A DNA stretch of 64,000 nucleotides from Nonomuraea montanisoli (GCF_013363975.1 NZ_JABWGN010000005.1:248001-312000); one strand, 5' to 3'; shown: positions 1 through 9,386, counted from the stretch's first letter. A program made the numbers and translations. Notes: generated from the sequence alone by a model not told the origin.

Positions 1-83
1 CCGGGCAGGTCGGCGGAGGTCCGGCGGGATATCGTCGGCTCATGGCGACGTGCGCCGTACGACCCCGGCCGGCTGGAGGCCTG

Positions 84-482
84 ATGTCACGGTTGACCTT
101 CGCCTGCCAACACCTGCCCGGAGCCACCGTGATAGCCGTGGGCGGCGAGATCGACTCGGCCACCGCCGGTCGGCTGGAGTCGTTCATCGCCGAGTCCCGA
201 CGCCGGCCCGGCGACCATCTCGTGTTCGATCTGACCGAGGTGCGGTTCATGGACAGCGCGGGGCTGCGCGCGCTGCTCAACACCTACCTGGACGCGGAGG
301 CCCACGGCGGGAGCGTGCGGCTGGCGGCGCTGCAGCCCATGCCGGCCCGCCTGGTCGCGATCACCCGCGTCGACGAGCACCTGCCCGTGCACGCCACGGT
401 CCAGGAGGCGCTCACCGCCGTCCTCAACGCGCCCGAACCCCCGCGCCGCCCGGCCAGCGGCACGAGCACCGGCGCCGCCTGA
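84..482 (+). CDS. STAS-domain anti-sigma factor antagonist
   Basis: A 132-residue single STAS domain of the SpoIIAA/RsbV type. Such proteins bind an anti-sigma kinase and release a sigma factor, and are switched off when a conserved serine is phosphorylated. The phospho-acceptor motif MDSAGLRAL is intact, with Ser58. An upstream in-frame ATG at 42 exists, but the ATG at 84 follows a GGAGG at 75-79 and begins exactly where family members begin, so I chose it. No anti-sigma kinase or sigma gene lies beside it, so its partner is unknown. A second STAS gene at 15.8-16.3 kb lacks the serine. Confidence 0.85.
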   Translation: MSRLTFACQHLPGATVIAVGGEIDSATAGRLESFIAESRRRPGDHLVFDLTEVRFMDSAGLRALLNTYLDAEAHGGSVRLAALQPMPARLVAITRVDEHLPVHATVQEALTAVLNAPEPPRRPASGTSTGAA

Positions 483-497
483 CCCTCCAGGGGCCCG

Positions 498-1961
498 TCA
501 GGAGCTCACGGAGGGCTCCGCCACCGCCGCCGCGCCGTCCCCCTGGACGGGCCCGGCCGGGGCCGCGGCGGGCCGGCGCAGGACCAGAAGCCCCACGGCG
601 AACGCCGCGACCAGCAACCCGGCCGAGATGCCGAACGCCAGCCGGTACCCACCGGTCAGCGCGACCGCCTGGCCCGCCCCAGCGGCCAGCAGGTCGCCGG
701 TGCGCGAGGCGGCCATCGTGGACAGCACCGCCACGCCGATGGCCATGCCGACCTGCTGGGTGGTGTTGAACAGCCCGGAGGCCAGCCCTGCGTCGCTCTC
801 CCGCGCGCCGGACATGCCCAGCGTGGCCAGCGCCGGGAGCACCAGCCCGCCGCCCGAGATCAGCACCATCACCGGGAGCAGGTGGGTGAGGTAGCCGGCG
901 TTCACCGAGATCCGGGTGAGCAGGAGCATCGCCGCGATCAACAGCACCAGACCGGACAGCAGGACGGCGCGGGCGCCGAAGCGGGCGCTGAGGCGGGCCG
1001 AGACGAACAGAGAGATCGCGCCGATGCCGACCGCGGCCGGGAGCATGGCGAGGCCGGTGTCCAGCGCCCCGTAGCCGAGGACCCGCTGCATGTAGAGCGC
1101 GACGAGCACCTGGAAGGCGAACATGCCCGACAGGGCCAGCATCTGCGCGAGGTTGGCGCCGGTCACGTTGCGCGAGCGCAGGATCCGCAGCGGCATGAGC
1201 GGGGTCCTGGCCGTGGCCTGCCGGACGACGAAGGCGGCGAGCAGGGCCAGCGACACCGCGCCGAGCCCCAGCGTGTGGACGGCGAGCCAGCCGTACTCCT
1301 CGACCTTGACGACCGTGTAGATGCCCAGCATGAGGCCGCCGGTCACCAGCACGGCCCCGGCGACGTCGGCGCCCGCGGCGAGGCCGGCCCCGCGGTCGGC
1401 GGGCAGCACCAGCAGAGCCAGCCCGACGGTGATCACGCCGATCGGCACGTTGATGAGGAAGATCCACGGCCAGCTCAGGCCGTCGGTGAGGACGCCGCCC
1501 AGGACCTGGCCGATCGAGGCGCCGGCCGCCCCGGTGAAGCTGAAGATCGCGATCGCCTTGGCCCGCTGCACGGGGTCGCCGAACAGCGTCACCAGGATGC
1601 CCAGGACCACGGCCGAGGCCAGCGCGCTCCCGACGCCCTGCAGGAACCGGGCGGCGATCAGCAGGCCGGGGCCGGTGGCCGCGCCGGCCAGCAGGGAGGC
1701 GGCCGTGAAGATCGCGTTCCCGGCCAGGAACATCGTCCGGCGCCCGACCAGGTCGCCCAGCCTGCCCGCGAGGAGGAGCAGGCCCCCGAAGGGGATCAGG
1801 TACGCGTTGACGATCCAGCTCAGCCCGGCGGCCGAGAAGCCCAGGTCGCGCTGGATGGCCGGCATCGCCACCGTCACGATGCTGCCGTCGAGGATGGTCA
1901 TCAGTCCGGTGGCGGACAGCACGCCCAGCGCGGTCCAGCGCGAATTGCGCACGTACGACAT
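498..1961 (-). CDS. MFS drug exporter, DHA2 (14-TM) family
   Basis: A 487-residue hydrophobic protein of the EmrB/QacA (DHA2) drug:proton antiporter family. The N-terminus carries the motif LDGSIVTVAMPAIQRDLGFS and the family motif A GRLGDLVGRR. Length and hydrophobic segments fit 14 membrane helices. I use the ATG at 1961 because GGGAGAG lies just before it; an in-frame start nine residues earlier has no such site. It is the second gene of a unit with the MarR gene at 2032-2520 (about 70 bp gap), so it is probably derepressed when that MarR protein binds its ligand. The substrate cannot be told from sequence. Confidence 0.9.
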   Translation of the reverse strand: MSYVRNSRWTALGVLSATGLMTILDGSIVTVAMPAIQRDLGFSAAGLSWIVNAYLIPFGGLLLLAGRLGDLVGRRTMFLAGNAIFTAASLLAGAATGPGLLIAARFLQGVGSALASAVVLGILVTLFGDPVQRAKAIAIFSFTGAAGASIGQVLGGVLTDGLSWPWIFLINVPIGVITVGLALLVLPADRGAGLAAGADVAGAVLVTGGLMLGIYTVVKVEEYGWLAVHTLGLGAVSLALLAAFVVRQATARTPLMPLRILRSRNVTGANLAQMLALSGMFAFQVLVALYMQRVLGYGALDTGLAMLPAAVGIGAISLFVSARLSARFGARAVLLSGLVLLIAAMLLLTRISVNAGYLTHLLPVMVLISGGGLVLPALATLGMSGARESDAGLASGLFNTTQQVGMAIGVAVLSTMAASRTGDLLAAGAGQAVALTGGYRLAFGISAGLLVAAFAVGLLVLRRPAAAPAGPVQGDGAAAVAEPSVSS

Positions 1962-2031
1962 GGTCTCTCCCGTCTCAGTAGACAAGAGAGACCGTAGCAG
2001 ATAGTTCCGTAATAGACGATCCTCTTCGGAC

Positions 2032-2520
2032 CTACTTCGCCCGCTCCCTCGCCCGGCGGGCCGGCTGCGGCCCCTCCGCCGGCTCGGCGAGATGCCCGCC
2101 CACCAGGCGGTTCAGGGCGCGCACCAGGACCTCGCGCTCGTCATCGGGCAGCGCCCGCAGCGCGTCGCGGTGCACGCCGTCCACGATCTCCTGGCTGCGC
2201 CGGGCGACGGCCGCGCCCGCCTCCGTCACCGCGATGATCCGCGCCCGCCGGTCGGTGCTGGACGGGCGGCGCTCGGCATACCCTGCCTTCTCCAGCGCGT
2301 CCACGGTCACCACCATCGTGGTCTTGTCCATGTCGCCCAGCTCGGCGAGCTGGATCTGGGTCCGCTCCTCCTCCAGCGCGTGGACCAGCACGCAGTGCAT
2401 GCGCGCCGTCAGCCCGATCTCGGCCAGCGCCGCCGCCATCCGGGTACGCAGCACGTGGCTGGTGTGGTCGAGCAGGAAGGACAGGTCGGTCTCGGTGCGC
2501 GCGGGCGCCATCGCGGTCAT
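2032..2520 (-). CDS. MarR family transcriptional regulator
   Basis: A 162-residue winged-helix protein of the MarR family. The DNA-recognition region reads LAELGDMDKTTMVVTVDALEKAGYAERRPSSTDRRARII, here noted only by its ends (about residues 60-95): helix-turn-helix followed by the beta-wing with the typical DRRARII. It precedes the DHA2 exporter on the same strand and likely represses it and itself. An AT-rich palindrome sits just above its start. A second ATG three codons in (2511) is an alternative start. Confidence 0.9.
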   Translation of the reverse strand: MTAMAPARTETDLSFLLDHTSHVLRTRMAAALAEIGLTARMHCVLVHALEEERTQIQLAELGDMDKTTMVVTVDALEKAGYAERRPSSTDRRARIIAVTEAGAAVARRSQEIVDGVHRDALRALPDDEREVLVRALNRLVGGHLAEPAEGPQPARRARERAK

Positions 2521-2552
2521 GCCGTCAGCCTACCCAAGTCGTCCAGGTGTGG

Positions 2553-2578
2553 ATTATCTGCAAAAAGACGATTTTTGC
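2553..2578 (-). promoter_or_regulatory. Probable MarR operator and -10 element
   Basis: GCAAAAA-gacga-TTTTTGC (2560-2578) is a perfect 7-bp inverted repeat and strikingly AT-rich for this genome. On the minus strand it abuts GATAAT (2553-2558), a good -10 hexamer about 33 bp above the MarR start, so a bound repressor would cover the promoter. The hairpin also lies directly after the stop of the MFS gene at 2582, so a terminator role is the alternative. Confidence 0.55.
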
Positions 2579-2581
2579 TGG

Positions 2582-3832
2582 TCATCTCGACTCGGGCACC
2601 CACCGGCGGCCGAGGACCGCCACGAGACCGCCGGCGACCGCGAGAGCCATCAGAACGGCGCCGAAGAGGGTCGTTCCGCCGGTCAGCCCCATGGCGTCGC
2701 TGAGGTAGCCGGCCGACACCGGCAGCAGGCCGGCCAGGGCGTAACCGCCGACGTTGAGCGCCGCGTTCGCCTCGGCCAGCCGCCCGGCCGGGACGGTGGA
2801 GTTGAGCAGGGACAGCCCGCCGAGCTGCCCCATGCCCTGACCGGCGCCGGCCAGCAGCGCGGCGACGACGAGGACCTGGACCGACGCCGCCTGGACGGCG
2901 GCGACGAGCACGACCATGGCGAGGGCGGTGGAGGCCGCCCCGGCGATCAGGATCGTGCCGCGGCGCAGCCTCTGGACCGCGAACTGCACCCCCGTCGAGG
3001 CCAGGAACATCGCGAACGCCATGGCTCCCGCGAGGATCCGGTTGGTGCCGCCGAGCAGGCCGGTGAGCAGCGAGGGGCCGAGCGAGAGCACGAACGAGGT
3101 CGCCGTGATGCCCGGCGCGAACACGGCGACCCCCAGGGCGAGGTGACGGCCGTTGCCGCGCGGCACGGAGGGCACGCGCACCCAGGACGCGCGTCCCGAA
3201 GCGCCCGGGGCCGGACGGCGGACCGGCATGCGGAGCACGACGGCGACGGCGGTCACCAGCAGCGCCGCCACCACGGCGAAGACGGTCACGGTGGGCGCCG
3301 GCAGGGCCTCGGAGAGCACTCCGGCGAGCAGCGGGCCCAGCCCGGCGCCGAAGACCATGGCGCAGGACGCGAGCAGGGCCCCGAGCCGGGCGCGGTGCGG
3401 GCCGGCCACGTCCGACACGGCGGCCATGCCGCCGGAGACCACGGCCCCGACCGCGACGCCGGCGAACAGCCGGGCCACGATCAGCGCGGCCACGCTGCTC
3501 GCCGTCGCGAAGATCAGACAGGCCGCGAGGGCGAGCCCGAGCGCGGGCAGCAGCACGGGCTTGCGCCCGAGCCGGTCGGACAGGACTCCCGAGACGAGCA
3601 GCGAGCCGATCAGGCCGACGATGTAGAAGGCGAAGACCACGGTCAGGGTGCCCTTGGAGAACCCGATGTCACGCTGCCACAGCGCGTACAGCGGGGTGGC
3701 CGCGTTGGACAGGACGAAGACGGCGGTCACCGGCCAGGCCGCCAGCCAGACCCACCGGGCGGGAGCCGCCGCGGCGGCCGTCCCCGGGCGCTCGACCGGC
3801 ACTCTCACGGGCAACGCTCGACTCATGGACAT
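2582..3832 (-). CDS. MFS transporter (12-TM)
   Basis: A 416-residue major facilitator superfamily protein with about twelve hydrophobic segments and motif A GVLSDRLGRKPV in the loop between helices 2 and 3. Members near ArsR- or MarR-type regulators are usually drug or metabolite exporters; the substrate is unknown. The start at 3832 follows GGAAGGAG on the minus strand. It is transcribed away from the ArsR-type gene at 3930, and the 97-bp gap between them holds two inverted repeats, so that regulator probably controls it. Confidence 0.88.
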   Translation of the reverse strand: MSMSRALPVRVPVERPGTAAAAAPARWVWLAAWPVTAVFVLSNAATPLYALWQRDIGFSKGTLTVVFAFYIVGLIGSLLVSGVLSDRLGRKPVLLPALGLALAACLIFATASSVAALIVARLFAGVAVGAVVSGGMAAVSDVAGPHRARLGALLASCAMVFGAGLGPLLAGVLSEALPAPTVTVFAVVAALLVTAVAVVLRMPVRRPAPGASGRASWVRVPSVPRGNGRHLALGVAVFAPGITATSFVLSLGPSLLTGLLGGTNRILAGAMAFAMFLASTGVQFAVQRLRRGTILIAGAASTALAMVVLVAAVQAASVQVLVVAALLAGAGQGMGQLGGLSLLNSTVPAGRLAEANAALNVGGYALAGLLPVSAGYLSDAMGLTGGTTLFGAVLMALAVAGGLVAVLGRRWVPESR

Positions 3833-3853
3833 GGCGGCTCCTTCCAGCCGACA

Positions 3854-3901
3854 CAGTACGAACTAAGTCGAACTTAGCATGCAGTACGATCGGACTCGTA
3901 C
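3854..3901. promoter_or_regulatory. Divergent operator region with two inverted repeats
   Basis: CTAAGT-cga-ACTTAG (3863-3877) is a perfect inverted repeat with 6-bp arms. GTACGA-tcggac-TCGTAC (3884-3901) is a second one with 6-bp arms. CAGTACGA occurs twice (3854-3861 and 3882-3889). The elements fill the gap between the divergent MFS and ArsR-type genes and are the likely binding sites of the latter. Confidence 0.6.
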
Positions 3902-3929
3902 AGCCGACACCGGGAACGAGGAGCCGCAC

Positions 3930-4310
3930 ATGCCATCGACGACGCCTCCGGCGCCCGCCTTCAGGACGCTTCCGGAGCCCGCGGGACTGCCCGAACCGCT
4001 GCCCGAGCCGGCGGTCGAGGACCTGCGGCTGGAGACGGTGCTCGGCGTGCTGAGCGACCCGCTGCGCCTGACCATCGTGCGCAAGCTGCTTCTGGAGTCG
4101 GAGGCGTTCGACCACACCTGCGGCTGGTTCGGCCTCGACCGCCCCAAGTCCTCCCTCACCCACCACTTCAAGGCGTTGCGCGAGGCGGGCGTCACCCGGC
4201 AGCGGCAGTACGGCCTGGAGCGGCGCAGCCACGTGCGCGTCGCCGACCTCGAAGCGCGCTTCCCCGGCCTCCTCGCCCTGGTGGCGGCCTGGACGCCGGA
4301 CTCGAACTGA
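3930..4310 (+). CDS. ArsR-family-like winged-helix regulator
   Basis: A 126-residue regulator whose core (about residues 30-110) is a winged helix of the ArsR/SmtB type: LSDPLRLTIVRKLL (alpha helix), then PKSSLTHHFKALREAGV as recognition helix, then a wing. Such helix-turn-helix proteins without metal-ligand cysteines usually sense small organic molecules. The ATG at 3930 follows GAGGAG; an earlier in-frame ATG at 3879 lies inside the operator. It is divergent from the MFS exporter, which is its probable target. Confidence 0.85.
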   Translation: MPSTTPPAPAFRTLPEPAGLPEPLPEPAVEDLRLETVLGVLSDPLRLTIVRKLLLESEAFDHTCGWFGLDRPKSSLTHHFKALREAGVTRQRQYGLERRSHVRVADLEARFPGLLALVAAWTPDSN

Positions 4311-4493
4311 CCGGACGAGCCATTTACCCGACACGCAAGGTGCGCTGTTCTTCCCAGCTCTGACCTCTCCGATACAGTCTCGGCACAGGAAAAGCCGGAT
4401 CAACCGGGACGCCGCGTTTCCTGCGACAAAGCGCAGATGTCCGCATTTCGGCGTCGTACGGCATGAAAAAGGTCCGCGACTTTCTCCAGCCGT

Positions 4494-6425
4494 ATGCCTT
4501 GGGGAGGTATGCCCGAATTGAAACGTCGGCGCTTTCTACAGATCGCCACCCTTGCCGGAGCCGCCACGGCGGCCCCGGTCCGGCTTTTCGGCGCCGCCTC
4601 GGCGCACGTTTCGCCGAAAGGAACGCTCGACCCGGTCGTCATCCACAAGTACGTGACCCGGCTGGTCATACCGCCGGCGATGCCGCCGACCCGGGTCAGC
4701 CGCGGACTCGACTACTACGAGATCGCCGTACGCCAGTTCGGGCAGCAGATCCTCCCCCCGGATCTCCCGGCGACGACCGTGTGGAGCTACGGATCGATCA
4801 ACCACCGCGGCACGTTCAACTATCCGGCCTTCACGATAAACGCTCATTATCGACGGCCGGTCCGGGTCAAGTGGATCAACGACCTCGTCGACCGCAACGG
4901 CGACTTCCTGCCGCACCTCCTACCGGTCGACCAGACGCTGCACTGGGCGAATCCGCCGGGCGGCATCGCGGACCGCGACTCGAACGGCACCAGCCAGAAG
5001 CCCTACCGGGGACCGGTTCCGATTGTCACGCACGTTCACGGCAACCACACGTTCGACTACAGCGACGGCTATCCCGAGGCGTGGTATCTGCCGAAGGCCC
5101 GCAACATTCCGGCGGGATTCGCCCGTGAGGGCTCCTTCTACAATTTCTTCAAGGAGAAGTCGCCGATCGGCGATCTCTGGGACCGCGGGAACGCGGTCTT
5201 CCAGTACGCCAACGACCAGGCCGCCAACACGCAGTGGTACCACGACCACACCCTGGGGATGACCCGGGCGAACGTCTACGCCGGACCCGCCGGCTTCTAC
5301 CTGCTGCGCGGCGGCCCCGGCGACCTGCCGAACGGGCGCCTGCCCGGTCCCGCGCCGCAGGTCGGCGACCGGCCGGGCAAGCGCTACTACGAGATCCCGC
5401 TGGCCGTGCAGGACCGTTCGTTCAACCACGACGGTTCGCTGTTCTACCCGAGGAGCCGGACCTTCTTCGACGGCTTCACCGGACCGTACGCCCCGACCAG
5501 CGACGTCCCACCGATCTGGAACCCCGAGTTCTTCGGCAACACGATCGTGGTCAACGGCAGGACCTGGCCGGTGCACGAGGTGGAGCCGCGGCGGTACCGC
5601 TTCCGCATCCTCAACGGATGCGACTCGCGCTTCCTCATCTTCAAGCTGGCGTCGAACCCCTGGCTGCCACGCCCGGTCAAGCCGGTGCTGCCCATCTGGA
5701 TGATCGGCGCGGAGGGCGGCTTCCTGCCCGCGCCGGTCAGGCTCAACCAGCTCCTGCTCGCGCCGGCGGAGCGGGCCGACGTGATCGTGGACTTCACCGG
5801 CCTGCCGGTGGGCACGGAGATCTACCTGATCAACGAGGGACCCGACGCGCCCTTCCCCGGGCCGCCCAACTCGTTCGCCGACCCCCTCACCACCGGTCAG
5901 GTCATGAAGTTCGAGATCGTGCGGCTCACCTCCCGCGACACCAGCACTCCGCCGAGCCGGCTGACCCTGCCGCAGTTCCACCCGCTCGGCCCGGCGGTCA
6001 ACCACAGGAAACTCTCGCTCACCGAGCAGGGCTCGGTCGACTTCCCGGACGTCAGTCCCGTCATCGTCCAGCTCGGCACCGTGAAGAACGGAGTCCCCAA
6101 CCCCTTGCTGTGGAGCGACCCGATCACCGAGGACCCGATCCTGAACACCACCGAGGTCTGGGAACTGTACAACTTCACGGCGGACGCCCATCCCATCCAC
6201 ATCCACGAGGTGCAGTTCCAGGTCGTCGACCGGCAGCCGTTCGACGGCAGCCCGCGGCCGCCGGAGCCGTGGGAGCGCGGCTTCAAGGACACCGTCATCG
6301 CGCCTCCCGGAGAGATCACGCGGGTGAAGGCGACGTTCGATCTGCCCGGCCGGTACGTCTGGCACTGCCACATCCTCGAACACGAGGACAACGAGATGAT
6401 GCGGCCCTACCAGATCATCGGGTGA
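4494..6425 (+). CDS. Tat-exported multicopper oxidase (CotA/phenoxazinone synthase-like)
   Basis: A 643-residue multicopper oxidase with all four copper-ligand motifs: HVHGNHT (about 180), WYHDHTLG (about 250), HPIHIHE (about 566) and HCHILEHEDNEMM (624-636), the last giving the type 1 copper with an axial Met. It couples one-electron oxidation of phenols, aminophenols or bilirubin-like substrates to reduction of oxygen to water. A KRRRFLQ motif before a hydrophobic stretch is a probable twin-arginine export signal. Its length matches Streptomyces phenoxazinone synthase better than the ~510-residue CotA, so aminophenol oxidation is possible but not shown. The start is uncertain: 4494 lacks a ribosome site, while GGGGAGG at 4500-4506 is very close to an ATG at 4509. 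Confidence 0.9.
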   Translation: MPWGGMPELKRRRFLQIATLAGAATAAPVRLFGAASAHVSPKGTLDPVVIHKYVTRLVIPPAMPPTRVSRGLDYYEIAVRQFGQQILPPDLPATTVWSYGSINHRGTFNYPAFTINAHYRRPVRVKWINDLVDRNGDFLPHLLPVDQTLHWANPPGGIADRDSNGTSQKPYRGPVPIVTHVHGNHTFDYSDGYPEAWYLPKARNIPAGFAREGSFYNFFKEKSPIGDLWDRGNAVFQYANDQAANTQWYHDHTLGMTRANVYAGPAGFYLLRGGPGDLPNGRLPGPAPQVGDRPGKRYYEIPLAVQDRSFNHDGSLFYPRSRTFFDGFTGPYAPTSDVPPIWNPEFFGNTIVVNGRTWPVHEVEPRRYRFRILNGCDSRFLIFKLASNPWLPRPVKPVLPIWMIGAEGGFLPAPVRLNQLLLAPAERADVIVDFTGLPVGTEIYLINEGPDAPFPGPPNSFADPLTTGQVMKFEIVRLTSRDTSTPPSRLTLPQFHPLGPAVNHRKLSLTEQGSVDFPDVSPVIVQLGTVKNGVPNPLLWSDPITEDPILNTTEVWELYNFTADAHPIHIHEVQFQVVDRQPFDGSPRPPEPWERGFKDTVIAPPGEITRVKATFDLPGRYVWHCHILEHEDNEMMRPYQIIG

Positions 6426-6433
6426 CCCGTGGC

Positions 6434-7483
6434 TCAGGGCCGGCCGCCGACCCCCGTGGCGGTCTCCCTGAGCCGCCCGGCCGGGCCCTCGTCGGGCGCG
6501 AGCGGGGCGGTGTCCGCCCCTGCGCCCTCGCGCAGCCCCTCGACGACCGCCTCCAGCGCCTCCCGCGAGGAGTGCGCGGGCGTCCACCCGAGCACCTCTC
6601 GGGCCCGCGTCACGTCCATGAGCGGGACCTGGAACAGCATCTCCAGCAGCCCCGGCGCCGCGGGCAGCAGCCGCAGGTGCCACCCCGCCGCCATCGCCGT
6701 CCTGGCCAGGAACGGCGGGACGGGCACCGGGCGGGCGCCCAGCAGCCGGGCCAGCTCCTCGGCGTCCAGCGGCGGCTCGGCGGCCAGGTTGAACGCCCCG
6801 CTGACCTGCCGGACCACCGCCAGCCGGTACGCCTCGGCCGCGTCCTCGGCGTGCAGGCACTGGAAGCGCAGCCCCGGCATGTCCGGCACGAACGGGATCA
6901 GCCCCGGCCGCACCAGCCGGCGCGGCACGAACGGCCCGCCGAACAGGCGGCGCTGCTCCGTGGCGGCCTCCCGCTTGAAGATGAACCCCGGCCGCATCCG
7001 CACCACGCGGATGTCGGGGTTGTCGTTCTCGAAGACGTCCAGGACCCGCTCGACGTAGGCCTTCTCCCTGCCGTACGCGGCGCCCGGCCAGCCGTGCGTG
7101 GGCCAGCTCTCGTCCACCGCCCGGTCCTTGGGGCCCGGCGAGTACGCGCCCACCGAGGAGGCGTACACCAGGGCGGGCACCCCCGCCTCGGCCACCGCGC
7201 GGAAGACCCGCATCGCGCCCAGCACGTTGGCCCGCCACGTCACGGTCGTGTCCCTGGTCGGCTGGAACAGCCACTCCAGGTGGACCACCGCGTCGGCGCC
7301 CTCGAAGACCGGCGTCAGGTCGTCGGTGACCACGTCGCCCCTGCGCCACTCGACCTTCTCCGGCTGCCACCCGGGCAACCGGCGGGCCACGCCCACGACC
7401 GACCTCACCTGGTCGTCCGTGCGCAGGGCCTCCACCACGCTCGTGCCGACGTTGCCGGTCGCGCCGACCACCACCACCTTCAT
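6434..7483 (-). CDS. NAD-dependent epimerase/dehydratase (extended SDR)
   Basis: A 349-residue extended short-chain dehydrogenase. The N-terminal Rossmann motif GATGNVG binds NAD(P) and the catalytic YxxxK appears as YGREK. The SSVGAYSPG segment supplies the active-site serine region. Members act on nucleotide sugars or other carbonyl and hydroxyl substrates; the substrate here is not evident. It lies 49 bp after the zinc alcohol dehydrogenase on the same strand, so the two may be co-transcribed. Confidence 0.85.
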   Translation of the reverse strand: MKVVVVGATGNVGTSVVEALRTDDQVRSVVGVARRLPGWQPEKVEWRRGDVVTDDLTPVFEGADAVVHLEWLFQPTRDTTVTWRANVLGAMRVFRAVAEAGVPALVYASSVGAYSPGPKDRAVDESWPTHGWPGAAYGREKAYVERVLDVFENDNPDIRVVRMRPGFIFKREAATEQRRLFGGPFVPRRLVRPGLIPFVPDMPGLRFQCLHAEDAAEAYRLAVVRQVSGAFNLAAEPPLDAEELARLLGARPVPVPPFLARTAMAAGWHLRLLPAAPGLLEMLFQVPLMDVTRAREVLGWTPAHSSREALEAVVEGLREGAGADTAPLAPDEGPAGRLRETATGVGGRP

Positions 7484-7532
7484 ACCGGCGCGGGTGCCCC
7501 CTGAGAGGGGACCGAAACCCCGGGACCGAAAC

Positions 7533-8714
7533 CTAGGGCCGCAACAGCACCTTGATGGCGCCGTCCTGCTTCTTCTGAAAGATCTCGTAACCGCGCGGCG
7601 CCTCGTCCAGCGGCAGCCGGTGGGTGGCGAGGTCCATCACGGCCAGCGGGTCGGCGTCGTCGGTGACCAGCGGCATCAGGTCGTCGATCCAGCGCCTGAC
7701 ATGCGCCTGCCCCATGCGCAGCGTGACGCCCTTGTCGAACATGCGCAGCATGGGCAGCGGGTCGGTCATGCCTCCGTAGACGCCGATGACCGAGATGACG
7801 CCGCCGCGCCGGACGGTGTCGATGGCCTGGTTGAGCACGACCAGCCGGTCGACGCCCGCCTGCTTCATGAGCGGCGCGGCCACCGCGTCCGGCAGGAGTC
7901 CGGTGAGGGTCTGGGCCAGCTTGGCGCCGGGCGAGCCGTGCGCCTCCATGCCGACGGCGTCGATGACGGAGTCGGTGCCGCGCCCGCCGGTCAGCCCGCG
8001 CACCGCGTCGGGCACGTCGTCCGCCGCGCGGGCGTCGACCACCTCGATCCCGTGGCGGCGCGCCATCTCCAGCCGCTCCGGCACGCCGTCCACCGCGATC
8101 ACCCGGTAGCCCCGGTGCCGGGCGATGCGGGCGGTCATCTGGCCGATCGGGCCGAGCCCGAAAACCGTGACGCTGCCGCCCTCGGGCACCTCCGCGTACT
8201 CCACGGCCTGCCAGGAGGTCGGCAGGACGTCCGACAGGTAGACGAAGCGCTCGTCGGCCGGGCCGTCCGGCACCTTGACCGGCCCGAAGTGGGCCTGCGG
8301 CACCCGGAGGTACTCCGCCTGCCCGCCGGGGACCTGGCCGTACAGCTTCGTGTATCCGAACAGGGCGGCGCCCATGCCGTGCTCGCGCACCTGGGTGGTC
8401 TCGCACTGGGCGTACAGCCGCATGCCGCACATGTGGCAGTGCCCGCACGAGATGTTGAACGGCACGACCACCCGGTCGCCCGGCCTGATGTGCTCGACAT
8501 CGGCGCCGACTTCCTCCACGACGCCCATCGGCTCGTGGCCCAGGATGTCGCCCTGGGTCATGAACGGCCCGAGGACCTCGTACAGGTGCAGGTCGGATCC
8601 GCAGATCGCGGTGCTGGTGATCTTGATGATCGCGTCGGTCGGCTCCTTGATCGCCGGATCAGGGACCTCCTCGACCCGCACGTCCCGCTTGCCGTGCCAC
8701 GTGACGGCCTTCAT
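7533..8714 (-). CDS. Zinc-dependent alcohol dehydrogenase (FdhA-like MDR)
   Basis: A 393-residue medium-chain dehydrogenase. The catalytic zinc site is formed by CGSDLH and GHEPMGVVEEVG, the structural zinc loop by CGHCHMCGMRLYAQC, and the NAD-binding fold by GLGPIGQM. The long insertion (about residues 210-260) and overall pattern resemble glutathione-independent formaldehyde dehydrogenases, but the substrate is unproven. The ATG at 8714 is preceded by GGGAGGAG; the 16 upstream in-frame residues are not conserved-looking and were left out. It is followed by the SDR gene. Confidence 0.9.
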   Translation of the reverse strand: MKAVTWHGKRDVRVEEVPDPAIKEPTDAIIKITSTAICGSDLHLYEVLGPFMTQGDILGHEPMGVVEEVGADVEHIRPGDRVVVPFNISCGHCHMCGMRLYAQCETTQVREHGMGAALFGYTKLYGQVPGGQAEYLRVPQAHFGPVKVPDGPADERFVYLSDVLPTSWQAVEYAEVPEGGSVTVFGLGPIGQMTARIARHRGYRVIAVDGVPERLEMARRHGIEVVDARAADDVPDAVRGLTGGRGTDSVIDAVGMEAHGSPGAKLAQTLTGLLPDAVAAPLMKQAGVDRLVVLNQAIDTVRRGGVISVIGVYGGMTDPLPMLRMFDKGVTLRMGQAHVRRWIDDLMPLVTDDADPLAVMDLATHRLPLDEAPRGYEIFQKKQDGAIKVLLRP

Positions 8715-8822
8715 GGCTGCTCCTCCCGCCGGCACCCCCCATACCCCCACACCTGCCGCCAAACGGCTCCGGCCGGGCGCGGCCCGTGCCCCGGCCGGAA
8801 GCCGCCGTACGGCGACCCGCGG

Positions 8823-9386
8823 TCAGGAGCCGTCCGCCTCGCGCAGCATGGCCAGGTGGTGCTCCAGGGACGGCAGGGTGGACTTGGCCAGCGAGACGAT
8901 CTCGGGGGCGGACCCCTTCTTGATCTCCCGCTTGGTCGAGCTGATGGCCCGCTTGTGCGACTGGGCCATCTCCTTGACGAAGCGCCGGTCGAACCGGGCG
9001 TGCCCGGCCTTCTCCAGGGCGACTGCCTCCTTCTGCTGGGCGGTCGACAGGCCGGTGGGCAGGCGGACGCCGTGCCGCTCGGCCGTGCGCACGAGCTGCT
9101 CGTCCAGGGTGCCGTGGTCCTTGACGAGCGTGTCGCCGAGCGCCTTGACGTCCTGCGACCCCTTGTCCTGGGCCAGCTTGGCGGCGTGCAGCTCGGCCAG
9201 GCCGCCCAGGTGGAGCTGCCGCATCCAGGCCCGGTCCTGGCCGGAGGCGTGCCCGGCCGGAGCGGACGCGGACGACGACGCCTCGCTGGAGGCGGAGGAA
9301 TCGGTGACGCCGCCGCCGCAACCGGCGGTTGCGGCGGCGGCCACGGCGGCGAGGAGCAGGCTCAGATGTGAGCGGCGCATGGACAT
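8823..9386 (-). CDS. DUF4142 family lipoprotein
   Basis: A roughly 187-residue secreted protein. A hydrophobic signal ends in AAAATAGC, a plausible though atypical lipobox, followed by a serine/alanine linker and a helical DUF4142 domain (about 55-185). The domain is a ferritin-like four-helix bundle with conserved HxxxHH-type positions (for example LEHHLAML near the end). The function of DUF4142 is not established. Starts at 9386 and 9380 are both possible. It is divergent from the geosmin/encapsulin operon across a 231-bp gap. Confidence 0.8.
   Translation of the reverse strand: MSMRRSHLSLLLAAVAAAATAGCGGGVTDSSASSEASSSASAPAGHASGQDRAWMRQLHLGGLAELHAAKLAQDKGSQDVKALGDTLVKDHGTLDEQLVRTAERHGVRLPTGLSTAQQKEAVALEKAGHARFDRRFVKEMAQSHKRAISSTKREIKKGSAPEIVSLAKSTLPSLEHHLAMLREADGS

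Noticed and set aside
4509..4511. Alternative ATG start of the multicopper oxidase
   Set aside because: The GGGGAGG is almost next to this ATG, too close for normal initiation, so the choice between 4494 and later starts is left open.
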